64,000 bases of DNA from Pseudomonadota bacterium. Its GTDB lineage: Bacteria; Myxococcota_A; UBA796; GCA-2862545. Below the pieces are notes generated by a model. That model saw only the letters and a list, made by a program, of their open reading frames with translations, made no database searches and was not told where the DNA came from. The translations under genes were made by a program, and so were the position numbers. Of this stretch, positions 36,966 through 46,945 are shown in pieces (the first letter of the stretch is position 1; every line of letters begins with the position of its first letter). The stretch covers positions 62,001 through 126,000 of the forward strand of contig CANNIZ010000005.1 in NCBI GenBank assembly GCA_947505245.1, given 5' to 3'.

Positions 36966-37253
36966 ATGGCACGTTCCGTAAAGAAAGGACCATTCGTCGA
37001 ACCGAGTCTCCGCGCCAAAATCGTGGCGGCTCGTGACGGCGGCCCGGCCCGGGTCATTAAGACCTGGAGCCGTCGCTCGACGGTCATCCCCGAGATGATC
37101 GGCCTCACCATCGCCGTTCACAACGGCAAGCAGTTCGTTCCCGTCTATGTGACGGAACAGATGATTAGTCACAAGCTCGGGGAGTTCGCACCGACCCGTA
37201 CCTTCCGTGGCCATGCGGCCGACCGGAAGGCCAAAGTCGCGGCGAAGACTTAG
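36966..37253 (+). CDS. rpsS: 30S ribosomal protein S19
   Basis: 95 residues, complete: [20 protein letters not shown] then [57 protein letters not shown] precedes the ATG. The gene is separated from rplB by a 101-base gap made of hairpin units. Confidence 0.98.
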   Translation: MARSVKKGPFVEPSLRAKIVAARDGGPARVIKTWSRRSTVIPEMIGLTIAVHNGKQFVPVYVTEQMISHKLGEFAPTRTFRGHAADRKAKVAAKT

Positions 37254-37261
37254 GAGTCCCT

Positions 37262-37612
37262 ATGGAGAGCCGCGCTATTGCCAGGTTCGTTCGCGTTTCG
37301 GCCCGCAAGGCCCGCCTTGTTGCGGACCTCGTCCGTGGTCGTGATGTGCCTCAGGCCATCGAGATCCTCTCGTTTGCCGATCAAAAGACCGCGCCGTTGA
37401 TCCGGAAGCTGGTCGAGTCTGCTGTCGCAAATGCCGAGCAGGCTGCCGAGCGTTCGTCTGAGGCGCTCGACATCGACGCGCTTGTCATTCGTACGATCAC
37501 GGTCGACGCGGGGCCGACGCTGCGTCGGTTCAGGCCTCGCGCTCAGGGCCGCGCGACGCGCGTGCTCAAGAAGACCAGCCACATCACCGTCGTCCTCTCT
37601 TCGGGAGCTTGA
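37262..37612 (+). CDS. rplV: 50S ribosomal protein L22
   Basis: 116 residues: [20 protein letters not shown] then [36 protein letters not shown] and the tunnel-lining hairpin tip in [27 protein letters not shown]. Complete. GGAG lies four bases before the ATG. One base before rpsC. Confidence 0.97.
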   Translation: MESRAIARFVRVSARKARLVADLVRGRDVPQAIEILSFADQKTAPLIRKLVESAVANAEQAAERSSEALDIDALVIRTITVDAGPTLRRFRPRAQGRATRVLKKTSHITVVLSSGA

Positions 37613-37613
37613 G

Positions 37614-38261
37614 ATGGGTCAGAAGGTTCATCCGATCGGCTTTCGTGTTGGAATCACGAACGGTTGGGACAGCAAGTGGTTCGCGGAGAAGGACTACGGT
37701 CGGTTCGTCGCCGAAGACATGAAGATCCGCGCGTTCGTCCGCAAGCAGCTCGCTTCGGCTGGCGTTTCAAGGATCCTTATCGAGCGCGCCGCCAACAAGG
37801 CGAAGGTCTATGTGCACGCGGCCAAGCCGGGGATCATCCTCGGCAAGCGCGCCACCGGGCTCGATGCGCTCCGCGCCGAGCTTCAGAAGATCACGGGCAC
37901 GGAAGTGTACGTGAACATCATCGAAGTTCGAAAGGTCGAGACCGAGGCGTACCTGGTGGCCGAGAACATCGCCGCCCAGCTCGTCAAGCGGGTCAGCTTC
38001 CGTCGCGCGATGAAGAAGGCGATTCAGCAGTCGCGTCGTGCGGGTGCCAAGGGCATCAAGGTGATGTGCACCGGTCGCCTCGGCGGGGCAGAGATGTCGC
38101 GCCAGGAATGGTACCGCGAAGGTCGCGTTCCTCTGCACACGCTGCGTGCCGACATCGACTACGGCCTGTGCGAAGCCAACACGACCTATGGCACCATCGG
38201 CGTTAAGGTCTGGATCTTCAAGGGTGAGAAGCTCACCGCCGAAGAAGCCAAGCAGTTCTGA
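37614..38261 (+). CDS. rpsC: 30S ribosomal protein S3
   Basis: 215 residues: [20 protein letters not shown] at the start, KH-domain GXXG region ([20 protein letters not shown]) and the C-terminal [20 protein letters not shown] then [26 protein letters not shown]. Complete. The mRNA entry channel protein. An 81-base gap with a hairpin follows. Confidence 0.98.
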   Translation: MGQKVHPIGFRVGITNGWDSKWFAEKDYGRFVAEDMKIRAFVRKQLASAGVSRILIERAANKAKVYVHAAKPGIILGKRATGLDALRAELQKITGTEVYVNIIEVRKVETEAYLVAENIAAQLVKRVSFRRAMKKAIQQSRRAGAKGIKVMCTGRLGGAEMSRQEWYREGRVPLHTLRADIDYGLCEANTTYGTIGVKVWIFKGEKLTAEEAKQF

Positions 38262-38277
38262 CAGTTCCGGTAACTAC

Positions 38278-38292
38278 GCCGCTTTCAGCGGC
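38278..38292 (+). other. Hairpin between rpsC and rplP
   Basis: GCCGCT-TTC-AGCGGC, followed by CCGCGCGT and CTTCGCTCAC. The 12 bases TAACTACGCCGC that lead into it also occur at the rplB stop, and the trailing elements recur between rplE and rpsH, so it belongs to a small family of intercistronic elements in this cluster. Confidence 0.65.
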
Positions 38293-38342
38293 CGCGCGTT
38301 TGCGTCGCTTCGCTCACGCAGCTTGCACCTAGGAAAAGCAAC

Positions 38343-38762
38343 ATGTTGTCTCCCAAGCGAGTCAAGCACCGGAAGGTGCAGAAAGGTCGGATGCGGGGCG
38401 CCGCTTACCGCGGGTCCGAGGTGTCGTTCGGCGAATTCGCAATGCAGGCGATGCATTGCGGCTGGCTGACGGCCCGCGAGATCGAGGCAGGTCGAATCGC
38501 CATGACGCGGCACGTCAAGCGCGGTGGCAAGGTGTGGATTCGGATCTTCCCGGACAAGCCGCTTACGAAGAAGCCCGCCGAAACCCGAATGGGTACCGGT
38601 AAGGGCGCGCCTGAACTGTGGGTTGCCGTCGTCAAGCCAGGCCGGGTTCTTTACGAACTCGAGGGCGTGTCGGAAGACATCGCCCGCGAAGCCTTCCGGC
38701 TCGCCGGGCACAAGCTCTCTATCAAGACCCGCTTTGTGCGGCGCTCCGATGAGGTAATCTGA
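38343..38762 (+). CDS. rplP: 50S ribosomal protein L16
   Basis: 139 residues: [20 protein letters not shown], then [52 protein letters not shown], complete L16. It contacts the A-site tRNA. The last base of the stop overlaps the first base of rpmC (TGATG). Confidence 0.98.
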   Translation: MLSPKRVKHRKVQKGRMRGAAYRGSEVSFGEFAMQAMHCGWLTAREIEAGRIAMTRHVKRGGKVWIRIFPDKPLTKKPAETRMGTGKGAPELWVAVVKPGRVLYELEGVSEDIAREAFRLAGHKLSIKTRFVRRSDEVI

Positions 38763-39088
38763 TGAACGCCGCCGAAGTTAAGGGTCTTACCGACCAGCAG
38801 CTCGCCGAGAAGCTGTCCGTGCGTGAGCGCGATCTCGTGACTGGGCGTTTTCAGAAGGCCCAGAACCAACTCGAGAACACGGCTTCGTTGGCGCTGATCC
38901 GCAAGGACATCGCCCGGATTAAGGGTGAAGCCCGCACCCGTGAACAAGCGCAGAAGCTCGGCAAAGACTCGCTCCTGCCCAAGCTGGCCAAGGGCGCTGC
39001 AAAGTCTTCGCCCGCTCCTGTGGCTGCCAACGCCGAGAAAGGTGGCTTCTTGAAGGGTATCGTTGACAAGCTGACCGCGAAGGAATAA
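38762..39088 (+). CDS. rpmC: 50S ribosomal protein L29 with C-terminal extension
   Basis: 108 residues, against the usual 60-70. Residues 1-65 ([20 protein letters not shown] then RERDLVTGRFQKAQNQLENTASLALIRKDIARIKGEA) are the L29 helices; the remaining 40 residues are Lys/Ala/Ser-rich (KLAKGAAKSSPAPVAANAEK) with a short terminal helix. L29 lies at the tunnel exit, so the extension would be exposed near nascent chains. A 153-base gap without a gene follows. Confidence 0.92.
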   Translation: MNAAEVKGLTDQQLAEKLSVRERDLVTGRFQKAQNQLENTASLALIRKDIARIKGEARTREQAQKLGKDSLLPKLAKGAAKSSPAPVAANAEKGGFLKGIVDKLTAKE

Positions 39089-39241
39089 CTGGGCGGCGCT
39101 ACAGACATCAGGGCATCACACGAGTGACATCGTGCGGTGCTGGAACGGTCCAATCCGTTCGGGCGTCCCGCAAGGGAGACCCCGACGAGCCGTCAGAAGA
39201 CTACTGCCATTTCCAAGCCACCGGCCGTGCCGGGAGGACGT

Positions 39242-39538
39242 ATGACCACCGAAATCGAAGCACCCAAGAAGCGCCGAACGCTTGTCGGGACTGTTCTGTC
39301 CGACAAAATGGACAAGACGGTCACGATCGAAGTGCGCCGCCTTGTGAAGCACGCGCGCTACAAGAAGTACATGTCGCGGACGAAGACCTACCATGCGCAC
39401 GACGAAAAAAACGAGTGCAAGGTTGGTGACACCGTCGTCGTCGAAGAATGCCGGCCACTTTCTGCGACCAAGCGCTGGAAGGTGATCGAGCGTCGCGCGG
39501 GAACCGTGAGCGAACCTCTTCCTGAAACGGTTGGGTGA
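39242..39538 (+). CDS. rpsQ: 30S ribosomal protein S17
   Basis: 98 residues: [55 protein letters not shown] and the [16 protein letters not shown] block, complete S17. The ATG at 39242 follows GGGAGG closely. The reading frame stays open upstream to 39137 but that part has no S17 similarity. Confidence 0.96.
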   Translation: MTTEIEAPKKRRTLVGTVLSDKMDKTVTIEVRRLVKHARYKKYMSRTKTYHAHDEKNECKVGDTVVVEECRPLSATKRWKVIERRAGTVSEPLPETVG

Positions 39539-39541
39539 TTT

Positions 39542-39910
39542 ATGATCCAGATGGAATCGGTCCTCGAGGCCGCTGACAATTCTGGCGCGAAGCGACTCCG
39601 GTGCCTCAAGGTGCTCGGCGGCAGCAAGCGCAAATACGCGACGGTTGGCGACGTGATCGTGGTTTCGATCAAGGACGCCATCCCGAACGGCAAGGTGAAG
39701 AAGGGCGCGGTGGCTCGCGCCGTGATCGTTCGCACAACGAAAGAGCTGCGGCGCGCAGACGGGTCCTACATCCGTTTCGACGACAACAGCGCTGTGCTCA
39801 TCAACAAAGAGAACGAGCCTCTCGGAACCCGGATCCACGGGCCCGTTGCTCGCGAACTGCGCGCGAAGAAGTTCATGAAGATCGTCTCGCTCGCGCCTGA
39901 GGTGATCTGA
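39542..39910 (+). CDS. rplN: 50S ribosomal protein L14
   Basis: 122 residues, full length: [20 protein letters not shown] then [28 protein letters not shown] and [29 protein letters not shown]. Lies at the subunit interface next to L19. The stop overlaps the rplX start by one base. Confidence 0.98.
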   Translation: MIQMESVLEAADNSGAKRLRCLKVLGGSKRKYATVGDVIVVSIKDAIPNGKVKKGAVARAVIVRTTKELRRADGSYIRFDDNSAVLINKENEPLGTRIHGPVARELRAKKFMKIVSLAPEVI

Positions 39911-40233
39911 TGTCGAAGGCACGCATCAAGCGCGACGACACGGTGATCGTGATCGCCGGCAAGGACAAGGGAAAGGTTGGCCGCGTCCTGCGCGTCATGC
40001 CCGAAGACGAACGTTTGGTCGTCGAGGGTGTGCGTCGCGTCAAGCGGCATGTGAAGCCCGTCGGTGAGAACCCGGGTACCATTACCGAAAAAGAAAACCC
40101 GATTGCCGTTTCGAATGTCGCGTTGTGGAACGCGGCCGAGAAGCGGCGGATCAAGGTCGGCTTCAAGATTCTCGACGACGGAAAGAAGATCCGCGTCGAT
40201 AAGAAGACCGGTCAAGCCATCGACAACGCGTGA
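39910..40233 (+). CDS. rplX: 50S ribosomal protein L24
   Basis: 107 residues: [20 protein letters not shown] (KOW motif) then [15 protein letters not shown] and a C-terminal zinc-free region ([20 protein letters not shown]). Complete; initiates 50S assembly. Confidence 0.97.
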   Translation: MSKARIKRDDTVIVIAGKDKGKVGRVLRVMPEDERLVVEGVRRVKRHVKPVGENPGTITEKENPIAVSNVALWNAAEKRRIKVGFKILDDGKKIRVDKKTGQAIDNA

Positions 40234-40244
40234 GGACGACGGCC

Positions 40245-40943
40245 ATGCCGAAGGCGAAAGACAAGAAGACTGAAGAAGGAACCGAGGTGGCTGAGGCCGC
40301 CAAGGCAAAAAAGGCTCCCGCAAAGAGCAAAACCAAGGCCGTAAAGGCTGAGGCGAGCGAGGCTGCGGCCTCGGAAGGTACTCCGGTCGCAGCGACGAAG
40401 TACACCCCGCGACTCAAGGCGCTTTATCGGTCCGAAGCGACCGGAAGCCTGCGGTCTAAGTTCAGCTTTTCGAACGTGATGCAAGTGCCGCGTCTCGAGA
40501 AGATCGTCCTGAATGTGACGACGAAGGAAGCGATCCAGAATCAGAAGATTCTCGATACCGCTGCCGAAGAGTTGTCCGTCATCGCGGGCCAGAAGGCCGT
40601 GATTACGAAGTCGCGCAAGTCGATCGCGAACTTCAAGCTTCGTGAGAACATGCCGATCGGCGCTCGCGTCACGCTACGTGGCGATCATATGTGGGAATTC
40701 CTCGATCGTCTCATCACGGTCGCGATTCCCCGGATTCGCGACTTCCGTGGCGTCAACCCGAAGGCGTTCGACGGCCGCGGGAACTATTCGCTTGGTTTGA
40801 CTGAGCAGATCATCTTCCCTGAAGTCGACTACGACAAGGTCACGCGCATCAACGGGATGAACATTGCGTTCGTCACGACCGCGCGGAACGACGAAGAAGG
40901 TCGCGCGCTGTTGGCCAGCCTTGGCATGCCGTTTTCGATTTAA
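40245..40943 (+). CDS. rplE: 50S ribosomal protein L5 with N-terminal extension
   Basis: 232 residues, about 50 more than usual. Residues 1-55 are a Lys/Ala/Glu-rich low-complexity tail ([20 protein letters not shown], then [20 protein letters not shown]); the L5 core starts at [20 protein letters not shown] and runs to the end, with [20 protein letters not shown]. The ATG at 40245 has AGGA eight bases upstream; a GTG at 40230 would add five residues. The rpsN gene normally next is absent. Confidence 0.93.
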   Translation: MPKAKDKKTEEGTEVAEAAKAKKAPAKSKTKAVKAEASEAAASEGTPVAATKYTPRLKALYRSEATGSLRSKFSFSNVMQVPRLEKIVLNVTTKEAIQNQKILDTAAEELSVIAGQKAVITKSRKSIANFKLRENMPIGARVTLRGDHMWEFLDRLITVAIPRIRDFRGVNPKAFDGRGNYSLGLTEQIIFPEVDYDKVTRINGMNIAFVTTARNDEEGRALLASLGMPFSI

Positions 40944-40950
40944 TTTCCAC

Positions 40951-40965
40951 GCCGCCGATGGCGGC
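40951..40965 (+). other. Hairpin between rplE and rpsH
   Basis: GCCGCC-GAT-GGCGGC followed by CGCGCGT and, further on, CTTCGCTCAC, as in the rpsC-rplP gap. It lies where rpsN is normally encoded. No T-tract. Confidence 0.6.
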
Positions 40966-41034
40966 CGCGCGTCGGTCGGGGCTCCCCCGAACTTCGCTCA
41001 CGACACCTAAGCACTGGAACCGAGAGGACACCCG

Positions 41035-41433
41035 ATGTCCATGACCGATCCGATCGCAGATCTCCTCACGAGGATTCGCAACGCGCAGTCCGCCGGTCAC
41101 CCGACCGTCACGGCTCCGCGTTCGCGGCTCAAGCTCGAAGTGGTGAAGATCCTCAAGAATGAGGGCTTTATCGAGGGGTACGTCGAGAACCAGGATGACC
41201 GTCAAGGTCGCCTGAAACTCTTTTTGAAGTACGACACCGCCAGCAAGGCCGGTATCCGCGGGATCGAGCGTGTCTCGACTCCAGGGCGCCGAGTTTATGT
41301 TGGCAAGGACGAAATCCCCCAGGTCCGTAATGGGCTCGGCCTCACGATTCTCACCACCCCGCGGGGTGTCCTAACGGACCGCCAGGCCAAAAAGGCCGGC
41401 GTGGGTGGCGAGATTTTGTGCCGGGTCTGGTGA
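41035..41433 (+). CDS. rpsH: 30S ribosomal protein S8
   Basis: 132 residues: MSMTDPIADLLTRIRNAQSA then SRLKLEVVKILKNEGFIEGY and the C-terminal GLGLTILTTPRGVLTDRQAK then KAGVGGEILCRVW. Complete. In E. coli S8 represses its own operon by binding the mRNA; whether that holds here is unknown. Confidence 0.98.
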   Translation: MSMTDPIADLLTRIRNAQSAGHPTVTAPRSRLKLEVVKILKNEGFIEGYVENQDDRQGRLKLFLKYDTASKAGIRGIERVSTPGRRVYVGKDEIPQVRNGLGLTILTTPRGVLTDRQAKKAGVGGEILCRVW

Positions 41434-41441
41434 GGTAAGCG

Positions 41442-41975
41442 ATGTCACGTATCGGTAGGCTTCCAATCAAGATTCCGAGCGGCGTCAACATCGACGTCAA
41501 GGGCACCTCCATCAAGGTGAAGGGCCCGAAGGGCGCAATCGAACGCGCCTCAAATGAGCACGTCAAGGTCACGGTGGCTGATGGCACCATCACCTTCGAA
41601 CGTGATAGCGACGCACGCGCTTCGCGCGCGGCTCACGGCCTGATTCGCGCGAACGTGTTCGCGATGGTCAAGGGTGTGACGGACGGCTTCGAGAAGAAGC
41701 TGTTGATCGAAGGCACCGGTTTCCGGGCCGAGGTCAAGGGCAAGAGCCTGATGCTGACGCTCGGGTACTCCCATCCGATCGAGTTTCCCATCCCGACGGG
41801 AATCGACATCGCCGTTGAGAAGCAGGTCAACGTGTCCGTTAAGGGCATCGACAAGCAGCAGGTAGGCCAGGTCGCAGCTGTGATCCGTGCCTTCCGCAAG
41901 CCTGACGCCTACAAGGGCAAGGGCATCCGGTATTCCGACGAGAAGCTTCGCATCAAGGAAGGCAAGAGCGCTTAA
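41442..41975 (+). CDS. rplF: 50S ribosomal protein L6
   Basis: 177 residues: MSRIGRLPIKIPSGVNIDVK and the two repeated beta-alpha domains, ending PDAYKGKGIRYSDEKLRIKE. Full length. Eight bases after rpsH. Confidence 0.98.
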   Translation: MSRIGRLPIKIPSGVNIDVKGTSIKVKGPKGAIERASNEHVKVTVADGTITFERDSDARASRAAHGLIRANVFAMVKGVTDGFEKKLLIEGTGFRAEVKGKSLMLTLGYSHPIEFPIPTGIDIAVEKQVNVSVKGIDKQQVGQVAAVIRAFRKPDAYKGKGIRYSDEKLRIKEGKSA

Positions 41976-42011
41976 TCGCGCCCTGCCTCCCCAACCTAGA
42001 AGGGAATTCCC

Positions 42012-42383
42012 ATGGCACGCACGAATTCGAAGGCGGTCAGCCGCTCCAAGCGCAAGCGCCACATCCGGAAGACCGTCACAGGTACGGTCGAACGGCCGCG
42101 TCTGTCGATTTTTCGCAGCGCCAATCATATCTACGCTCAGGTCATCGACGACACGACGGGCAGCACCGTCGCAGCGGCGTCGAGCATGTCTGAGGAGTTC
42201 AAGAAGGCTGCGGCTGCGCGCGGTTCCAACAAGGACGGCGCGAAGCTTGTCGGCGAGCTCATTGCGAAGGCTGCGATCGCAGCCAACGTGAAGCAGGTTG
42301 TTTTCGATCGCAACGGGTACAAGTACCACGGTCGCGTTGCGTCTCTCGCTGATGGCGCCCGCTCTGCCGGTCTGGAGTTCTGA
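42012..42383 (+). CDS. rplR: 50S ribosomal protein L18
   Basis: 123 residues: [20 protein letters not shown] then [27 protein letters not shown] and [28 protein letters not shown]. Complete 5S rRNA-binding protein. The ATG is preceded by GAAGGGAATT. Stop and rpsE start share one base. Confidence 0.98.
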   Translation: MARTNSKAVSRSKRKRHIRKTVTGTVERPRLSIFRSANHIYAQVIDDTTGSTVAAASSMSEEFKKAAAARGSNKDGAKLVGELIAKAAIAANVKQVVFDRNGYKYHGRVASLADGARSAGLEF

Positions 42384-42937
42384 TGAGCAAGGTTACGCGT
42401 GGCAACAAGCGTCGCGAAGAGGAAGAGAGCAACCTTATCGAGAAGGTTGTTTACATCAATCGCGTCGCCAAGGTCGTGAAGGGCGGTCGGCGGTTCAGCT
42501 TCTCTGCGATCGTCGTCGTCGGCGACGGTCAGGGCAGCGTCGGTGTCGGTTTCGGCAAGGCCAACGAGGTGCCTGAGGCGATCCGCAAGGGTACTGAAAA
42601 GGCGCGGAAGGCGATGAAGCAGTACCCGCTCGTCGGCAGCACCATCGCGCACACGGTCCAGGGCGAGTTCGGCGCGGGCACGGTGTTGCTCAAGCCGGCC
42701 CACCCCGGAACGGGCGTTATCGCGGGTCCGGTCATTCGTGCGATCATGGAGGCTTTGGGCGTCAAGAACGTCCTCTCCAAGTCGCTCCGCTCGTCCAACC
42801 CGCACAACGTGGTTCGCGCTGCGTTCGAAGGGCTTGACCAGTTGGAATCGGTTGAACAGTATGCGAGTCGTCTCGGCCGTTCGGCCGAGGAGTTTTATGC
42901 GGATTACTCGGTGCGCGCGCCCGTCGGCGCGATGTAG
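42383..42937 (+). CDS. rpsE: 30S ribosomal protein S5
   Basis: 184 residues: [20 protein letters not shown] then [38 protein letters not shown] and [40 protein letters not shown]. Full length, accuracy-centre protein. Confidence 0.98.
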   Translation: MSKVTRGNKRREEEESNLIEKVVYINRVAKVVKGGRRFSFSAIVVVGDGQGSVGVGFGKANEVPEAIRKGTEKARKAMKQYPLVGSTIAHTVQGEFGAGTVLLKPAHPGTGVIAGPVIRAIMEALGVKNVLSKSLRSSNPHNVVRAAFEGLDQLESVEQYASRLGRSAEEFYADYSVRAPVGAM

Positions 42938-42945
42938 GAGGCCGC

Positions 42946-43137
42946 ATGTCGCGGTTGAAAGTTACTCTTAAGCGTAGCGCGGTAGCGCGTCCCGCTCGTC
43001 AGCAGGCGACCATCATGGGGTTGGGTCTGCGGAAGATTGGTCAGTCACGTGAGCTGGAGAACACTCCCGCTGTCCGTGGCATGGTGAAAGCTGTCCTCCA
43101 CCTCGTCGAGGTTGAGGAAGTGGTGGGAGAGTCCTGA
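42946..43137 (+). CDS. rpmD: 50S ribosomal protein L30
   Basis: 63 residues: LKVTLKRSAVARPARQQATI then MGLGLRKIGQSRELENTPAVRGMVKAVLHLVEVEE. Complete bacterial-type L30. GGAGG precedes the ATG by four bases. Confidence 0.96.
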   Translation: MSRLKVTLKRSAVARPARQQATIMGLGLRKIGQSRELENTPAVRGMVKAVLHLVEVEEVVGES

Positions 43138-43138
43138 T

Positions 43139-43597
43139 ATGGCAAACGAACTCTCGAATCTTCACCCAGTCCCTGGCGAACGGAAGACGCGCATGCGCGT
43201 CGGTCGTGGCGAAGGGTCGGGCAAAGGCAAGACGGCGGGCAAGGGCACGAAAGGTGCGCAAGCTCGAGCCGGTTACCATAACAAGATGGGCTTCGAAGGC
43301 GGCCAGATGCCGTTGCATCGTCGCTTGCCCAAGAAGGGCTTCACCAACATCTTCGCGACGGACTTTGAGACCGTAAACGTTGAGCGCCTTGGTTCGCTCG
43401 CGGCGGGTTCGGTCGTCACGCCCGAGTCGCTCAAGGAAGCTGGGATCATCTCGCGCGTCGGAAAGGACGGCGTGAAGATTCTCGGACGCGGTGAGTTGGG
43501 GGTTGCCCTGCACGTGCGGGTGAGCAAGCTATCGGAATCTGCTGCAGCGAAGATCACCGCTGCGGGTGGTACGGTGGACGGTCCGGTACCCGGCTGA
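43139..43597 (+). CDS. rplO: 50S ribosomal protein L15
   Basis: 152 residues: LSNLHPVPGERKTRMRVGRG then EGSGKGKTAGKGTKGAQARAGYHNKMGFEGGQMPLHRRLPKKGF, the Gly/Arg-rich tail of L15, and the C-terminal globular domain. Complete. The ATG lies one base after the rpmD stop. Confidence 0.97.
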   Translation: MANELSNLHPVPGERKTRMRVGRGEGSGKGKTAGKGTKGAQARAGYHNKMGFEGGQMPLHRRLPKKGFTNIFATDFETVNVERLGSLAAGSVVTPESLKEAGIISRVGKDGVKILGRGELGVALHVRVSKLSESAAAKITAAGGTVDGPVPG

Positions 43598-43648
43598 ACT
43601 CCGTATGCATGTTCGTCGCCTTTAGGGCCCGAACCTGAGTTTTCCTAT

Positions 43649-43675
43649 TTCGGCCGGGGTAGATCCCCGGCCGAA
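43649..43675. other. Perfect 11-bp hairpin upstream of secY
   Basis: TTCGGCCGGGG and CCCCGGCCGAA flank a 5-base TAGAT loop. It is the strongest inverted repeat in the 130-base rplO-secY gap. There is no T-run after it on either strand, so it is not an ordinary terminator; attenuation or RNase processing between rplO and secY is possible. Confidence 0.6.
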
Positions 43676-43727
43676 CTACATCACGAGGCACGTAAGCGCA
43701 GCGCGCTGCGGCCGAGCGGAGTCTGCG

Positions 43728-45077
43728 ATGGGCAACATCTTCACCGAGATTTGGGAGATGGAGGACCTGCGCAAGCGGGTTCTGTTCACGCTTGGGATGC
43801 TCGGCGTATACCGAATGGGCATCTTTGTTCCGGCGCCGGGAATTGACCGTGTTGCCCTCGGAAAGTTCCTGCACACGCAGGAACAGGGCTCCATGTTCGG
43901 CCTGTATGACATGTTCACAGGCGGCGCCCTCGAACAGTACAGCGTGTTCGTGCTCGGGATCATGCCGTACATTTCGGCGTCGATCATGATGCAGCTGCTC
44001 ACGGTCATGGTGCCGTCGCTCGAGCGCGTCCAGAAAGAGGGGCAACAGGGACGCAATCGGATCGTTCAGTACACGCGCTACCTCACGCTTGTGATCGCCG
44101 GTGTTCAAGGGTTCCTTATGGCTTCGGGCCTGGAACACATGCGAGTCAACAACGATACGATCGTGATCAGCCCGGGCCTCGGGTTCCGGATCATGACGAT
44201 GTTGACTGTCATGGCGGGGTCCTGCTTCATCATGTGGCTGGGCGAGCAAATTAGCGATCGCGGTGTTGGGAACGGATCGTCGATCCTGATTACGGCTGGG
44301 ATCATGGCTCGGGTGCCAGCGAGCGTCGCGAATTTCTATACGTTGGTCGTTGATTTCCAGGAGATTAACCTCCTGCAGGCCGCGATCCTGCTGATGCTGG
44401 GTTTCGCAGTTGTCGCTGCGATCGTGTTCGTCGAGCGCGGACAGCGCCGAATCCCGATTCAATATGCGAAGCGTGTTGTTGGTCGCCAGGCGTACGCCGG
44501 ACAGAACACGCACTTGCCGCTGAAGGTGAACACGTCAGGCGTCGTGCCGCCGATCTTCGCGTCCTCCTTGTTGACCTTTCCAGCGACGATCTCGACCTTG
44601 ACGAGCAATTCGTTGCTTGATTGGCTTTCTGCGGCGTTTCATCCAGGGCGCTGGCTATACAATCTCGCGTTCTTCGGGCTGATCCTGTTCTTCTCGTTCT
44701 TCTACACGGCCGTCACGTTCAATCCAGTGGATGTCGCCGAGAATTTGAAGAAGCAGGGTGGTTACATCCCGCGTATCCGGCCTGGCAACGAGACCGCTGA
44801 GTACCTGGACCGCTTGCTGACCCGCTTGACTGTCGCGGGGGCGACGTACCTTTCAGCGGTCTGCATCCTGCCCAACCTTATGCAGACCCAGTTTCACGTC
44901 CCGATCACGTTCGGCGGAACGGGCGTGATCATCCTGACCGGGGTGACGCTCGATACGGTCGCTCAGATCGAGGCTCACCTGATGACGAAACACTACGACG
45001 GTGTCGTCGGGCCGAAGGGGACACGCGTTCGCAATCGTCGTGGCCTGCTTACGGGCGGTCGCGGCCCGGCGGTCTGA
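43728..45077 (+). CDS. secY: Preprotein translocase subunit SecY
   Basis: 449 residues with ten membrane helices. Family blocks: FVPAPGIDRVALGKFLHTQE, MFTGGALEQYSVFVLGIMPY then ISASIMMQLLTVMVPSLERVQKEG, GNGSSILITAGIM, KVNTSGVVPPIFASSLLTFP and PGNETAEYLDRLLTRLTVAG. Forms the protein-conducting channel with SecE and SecG (secG is at 49108). No adk gene follows; map comes next. Confidence 0.98.
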   Translation: MGNIFTEIWEMEDLRKRVLFTLGMLGVYRMGIFVPAPGIDRVALGKFLHTQEQGSMFGLYDMFTGGALEQYSVFVLGIMPYISASIMMQLLTVMVPSLERVQKEGQQGRNRIVQYTRYLTLVIAGVQGFLMASGLEHMRVNNDTIVISPGLGFRIMTMLTVMAGSCFIMWLGEQISDRGVGNGSSILITAGIMARVPASVANFYTLVVDFQEINLLQAAILLMLGFAVVAAIVFVERGQRRIPIQYAKRVVGRQAYAGQNTHLPLKVNTSGVVPPIFASSLLTFPATISTLTSNSLLDWLSAAFHPGRWLYNLAFFGLILFFSFFYTAVTFNPVDVAENLKKQGGYIPRIRPGNETAEYLDRLLTRLTVAGATYLSAVCILPNLMQTQFHVPITFGGTGVIILTGVTLDTVAQIEAHLMTKHYDGVVGPKGTRVRNRRGLLTGGRGPAV

Positions 45078-45087
45078 GGGCACGATC

Positions 45088-45846
45088 ATGTCACTCGTGA
45101 AGGAACCTTGGGAAGTCGCGATGATGCGACACAGCGGGCGTCGGCTTGCAGAGGTGGCGGCGATCCTTCGCGAAGCTGTGCGACCCGGGGTGAGCACGCT
45201 TGAATTGGACCAGCTTGCGGAGAAGGCGATCCGTGATCGGGGTTCGATTCCGTCGTTCAAAGGGTACGTCGTGGCGGGCCTGACGTTTCACCATTCGATC
45301 TGCGCGTCGCCGAACGATCGCGTCGTGCATGGGATTCCCAACGCGACGCCGCTCAAGGATGGCGACATCGTCTCGATCGATGTCGGTTTGATCTACGGTG
45401 GCTACCACGCCGATCATGCGTTCACGGTCGCAGTCGGCACCGCGTCCAAGAGCGCGCTGGAGCTGATCGAGCGAACCGAGAGGAGCCTCGAACTCGCGAT
45501 CGCGGCCACCGTTCCGGGCAACAAGGTCGGGGACGTCGGACATGCTGTCCAGACCTACATCGAGGGCTTCGGCTACGGCGTCGTCAAGGAGTACGTCGGC
45601 CACGGGATCGGGCGGGCGATGCACGAGCGTCCGAGCGTTCCGAACTTCGGCCGACAACGGCAAGGTCAGCTGATCAAGGAAGGCATGGCGCTCGCGATCG
45701 AACCGATGATCAACCTGCGGGGCGCCGCCACCCGCGTACTTAACGACGGCTGGACGGTTGTGACGGAAGATGGCAGCTTGTCCGCTCACTTTGAGCATAC
45801 GATCGCGGTAGGGCCAAAGGGCGCGGAGATCCTTACGAAACTGTGA
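45088..45846 (+). CDS. map: Methionine aminopeptidase, type I
   Basis: 252 residues. Removes the initiator Met from nascent proteins. Metal ligands are visible: Asp98 ([10 protein letters not shown]), Asp109 ([10 protein letters not shown]), His172 ([19 protein letters not shown]), Glu205 (AIEPMIN) and Glu236 (AHFEHTIAV), with substrate His81 (VVHGIPN). The ATG at 45088 follows the secY stop by ten bases. Upstream in-frame sequence is not similar to MetAP. Confidence 0.97.
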   Translation: MSLVKEPWEVAMMRHSGRRLAEVAAILREAVRPGVSTLELDQLAEKAIRDRGSIPSFKGYVVAGLTFHHSICASPNDRVVHGIPNATPLKDGDIVSIDVGLIYGGYHADHAFTVAVGTASKSALELIERTERSLELAIAATVPGNKVGDVGHAVQTYIEGFGYGVVKEYVGHGIGRAMHERPSVPNFGRQRQGQLIKEGMALAIEPMINLRGAATRVLNDGWTVVTEDGSLSAHFEHTIAVGPKGAEILTKL

Positions 45847-45998
45847 CGGTGTGTTCGGGGCGTGCGCGTATCGCATGCCCGTGTTATCCGGCTGGGCCGA
45901 TTGCGAACGGGCGCCGTACGCGGCTTCCAAGAGCGTCGCCCGATTCTGAAATCACCGCCGAGCCTCTTGGGGCCGGCTTCTCTCCCAAGGACATGATC

Positions 45999-46379
45999 TT
46001 GGCTCGTATCGAAGGCGTCGATCTTCCGCGTCAGAAGGTCACCTGGATCGCATTGACTTACATCTACGGGATCGGCCAAACGTCGGCCCGGAAGATTTGT
46101 CAATTGGCGAACGTGGCGGAAAATACCCGCGTCAATCAGCTGACGGATCACGAGATCGCTCGGATCCGCGAGACGATTCAGACGCACTTCCGGGTCGAAG
46201 GTGACCTGCGGAAGACGGTGGCCATGAACATCAAGCGTCTGATCGACTTGAATACGTACCGTGGCCTCCGGCATCGTCGCGGTCTGCCCGTGCGCGGCCA
46301 GCGCACCCACACCAACGCACGCACCCGTAAGGGACCCCGCCGCATGGCCGGTGGTTCGAAAGTCAAAAAGGCCCCGTAA
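45999..46379 (+). CDS. rpsM: 30S ribosomal protein S13
   Basis: 126 residues from a TTG at 45999 with AAGGA seven bases upstream, giving the usual start [20 protein letters not shown]; an ATG two codons upstream (45993) would be only one base from the site. Body shows [20 protein letters not shown] and the C-terminal [20 protein letters not shown]. The 152-base gap before it lacks infA and rpmJ and shows no other gene. Confidence 0.96.
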   Translation: MARIEGVDLPRQKVTWIALTYIYGIGQTSARKICQLANVAENTRVNQLTDHEIARIRETIQTHFRVEGDLRKTVAMNIKRLIDLNTYRGLRHRRGLPVRGQRTHTNARTRKGPRRMAGGSKVKKAP

Positions 46380-46396
46380 GGGTCAGGAGCTGAACG

Positions 46397-46816
46397 ATGT
46401 CGACCCCGCAGTCCGCGGCCCCCGCGGCCACTTCGACCGGAACGCCCAAGAAGCGTCGCGTCAAGAAGAACGTCCCCCTTGGCGTCGCCCACATCCAGGC
46501 GACGTTCAACAACACCGTGGTCACGATCACGGACCTCGGTGGCAACACCGTTGCTTGGAGCTCCGCTGGGGTTCTTCGCTTCAAGGGCAGCCGCAAGAGC
46601 ACGCCGTTCGCAGCGCAGCTCGTTGCTGAAGACGCCGCCCGTAAGGCGATGGAACACGGCATGAAGTCCGTGGGTGTGTTCGTGAAGGGTCCAGGTACGG
46701 GTCGCGAGTCGGCGCTGCGCGCGATCGCGAACACGGGCCTCAAGATCACGCTGATCAAGGACGTGACGCCCATCCCGCACAACGGCTGCCGACCCCCCAA
46801 GCGCCGTCGCGTGTAG
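46397..46816 (+). CDS. rpsK: 30S ribosomal protein S11
   Basis: 139 residues with a slightly long Ala/Ser/Pro-rich N-terminus, then [20 protein letters not shown] followed by [29 protein letters not shown] and [20 protein letters not shown]. Complete. rpsD, usually next, is absent; rpoA follows after 129 bases with no other gene. Confidence 0.97.
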   Translation: MSTPQSAAPAATSTGTPKKRRVKKNVPLGVAHIQATFNNTVVTITDLGGNTVAWSSAGVLRFKGSRKSTPFAAQLVAEDAARKAMEHGMKSVGVFVKGPGTGRESALRAIANTGLKITLIKDVTPIPHNGCRPPKRRRV

Positions 46817-46945
46817 TTTCGCTTGGAGCTTCGCGGTCGTCTCGGCCGGGAAGCTCATTGTTGCGGCGCTGTCCACGCCGTTTGCATTCACCGACCAGGG
46901 CGTGAGCGTGTTGGACAAACGCCAGAAGCCTTGACGGAGTTTCCC

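Noticed and set aside
39089..39241. Gap between rpmC and rpsQ as a small gene
   Set aside because: The open frame extending into rpsQ has no ribosome-binding site of its own and no similarity; it is probably leader sequence.
45847..45998. Possible infA or rpmJ between map and rpsM
   Set aside because: No frame encodes the L36 or IF-1 signatures; only the rpsM ribosome-binding site is recognisable.
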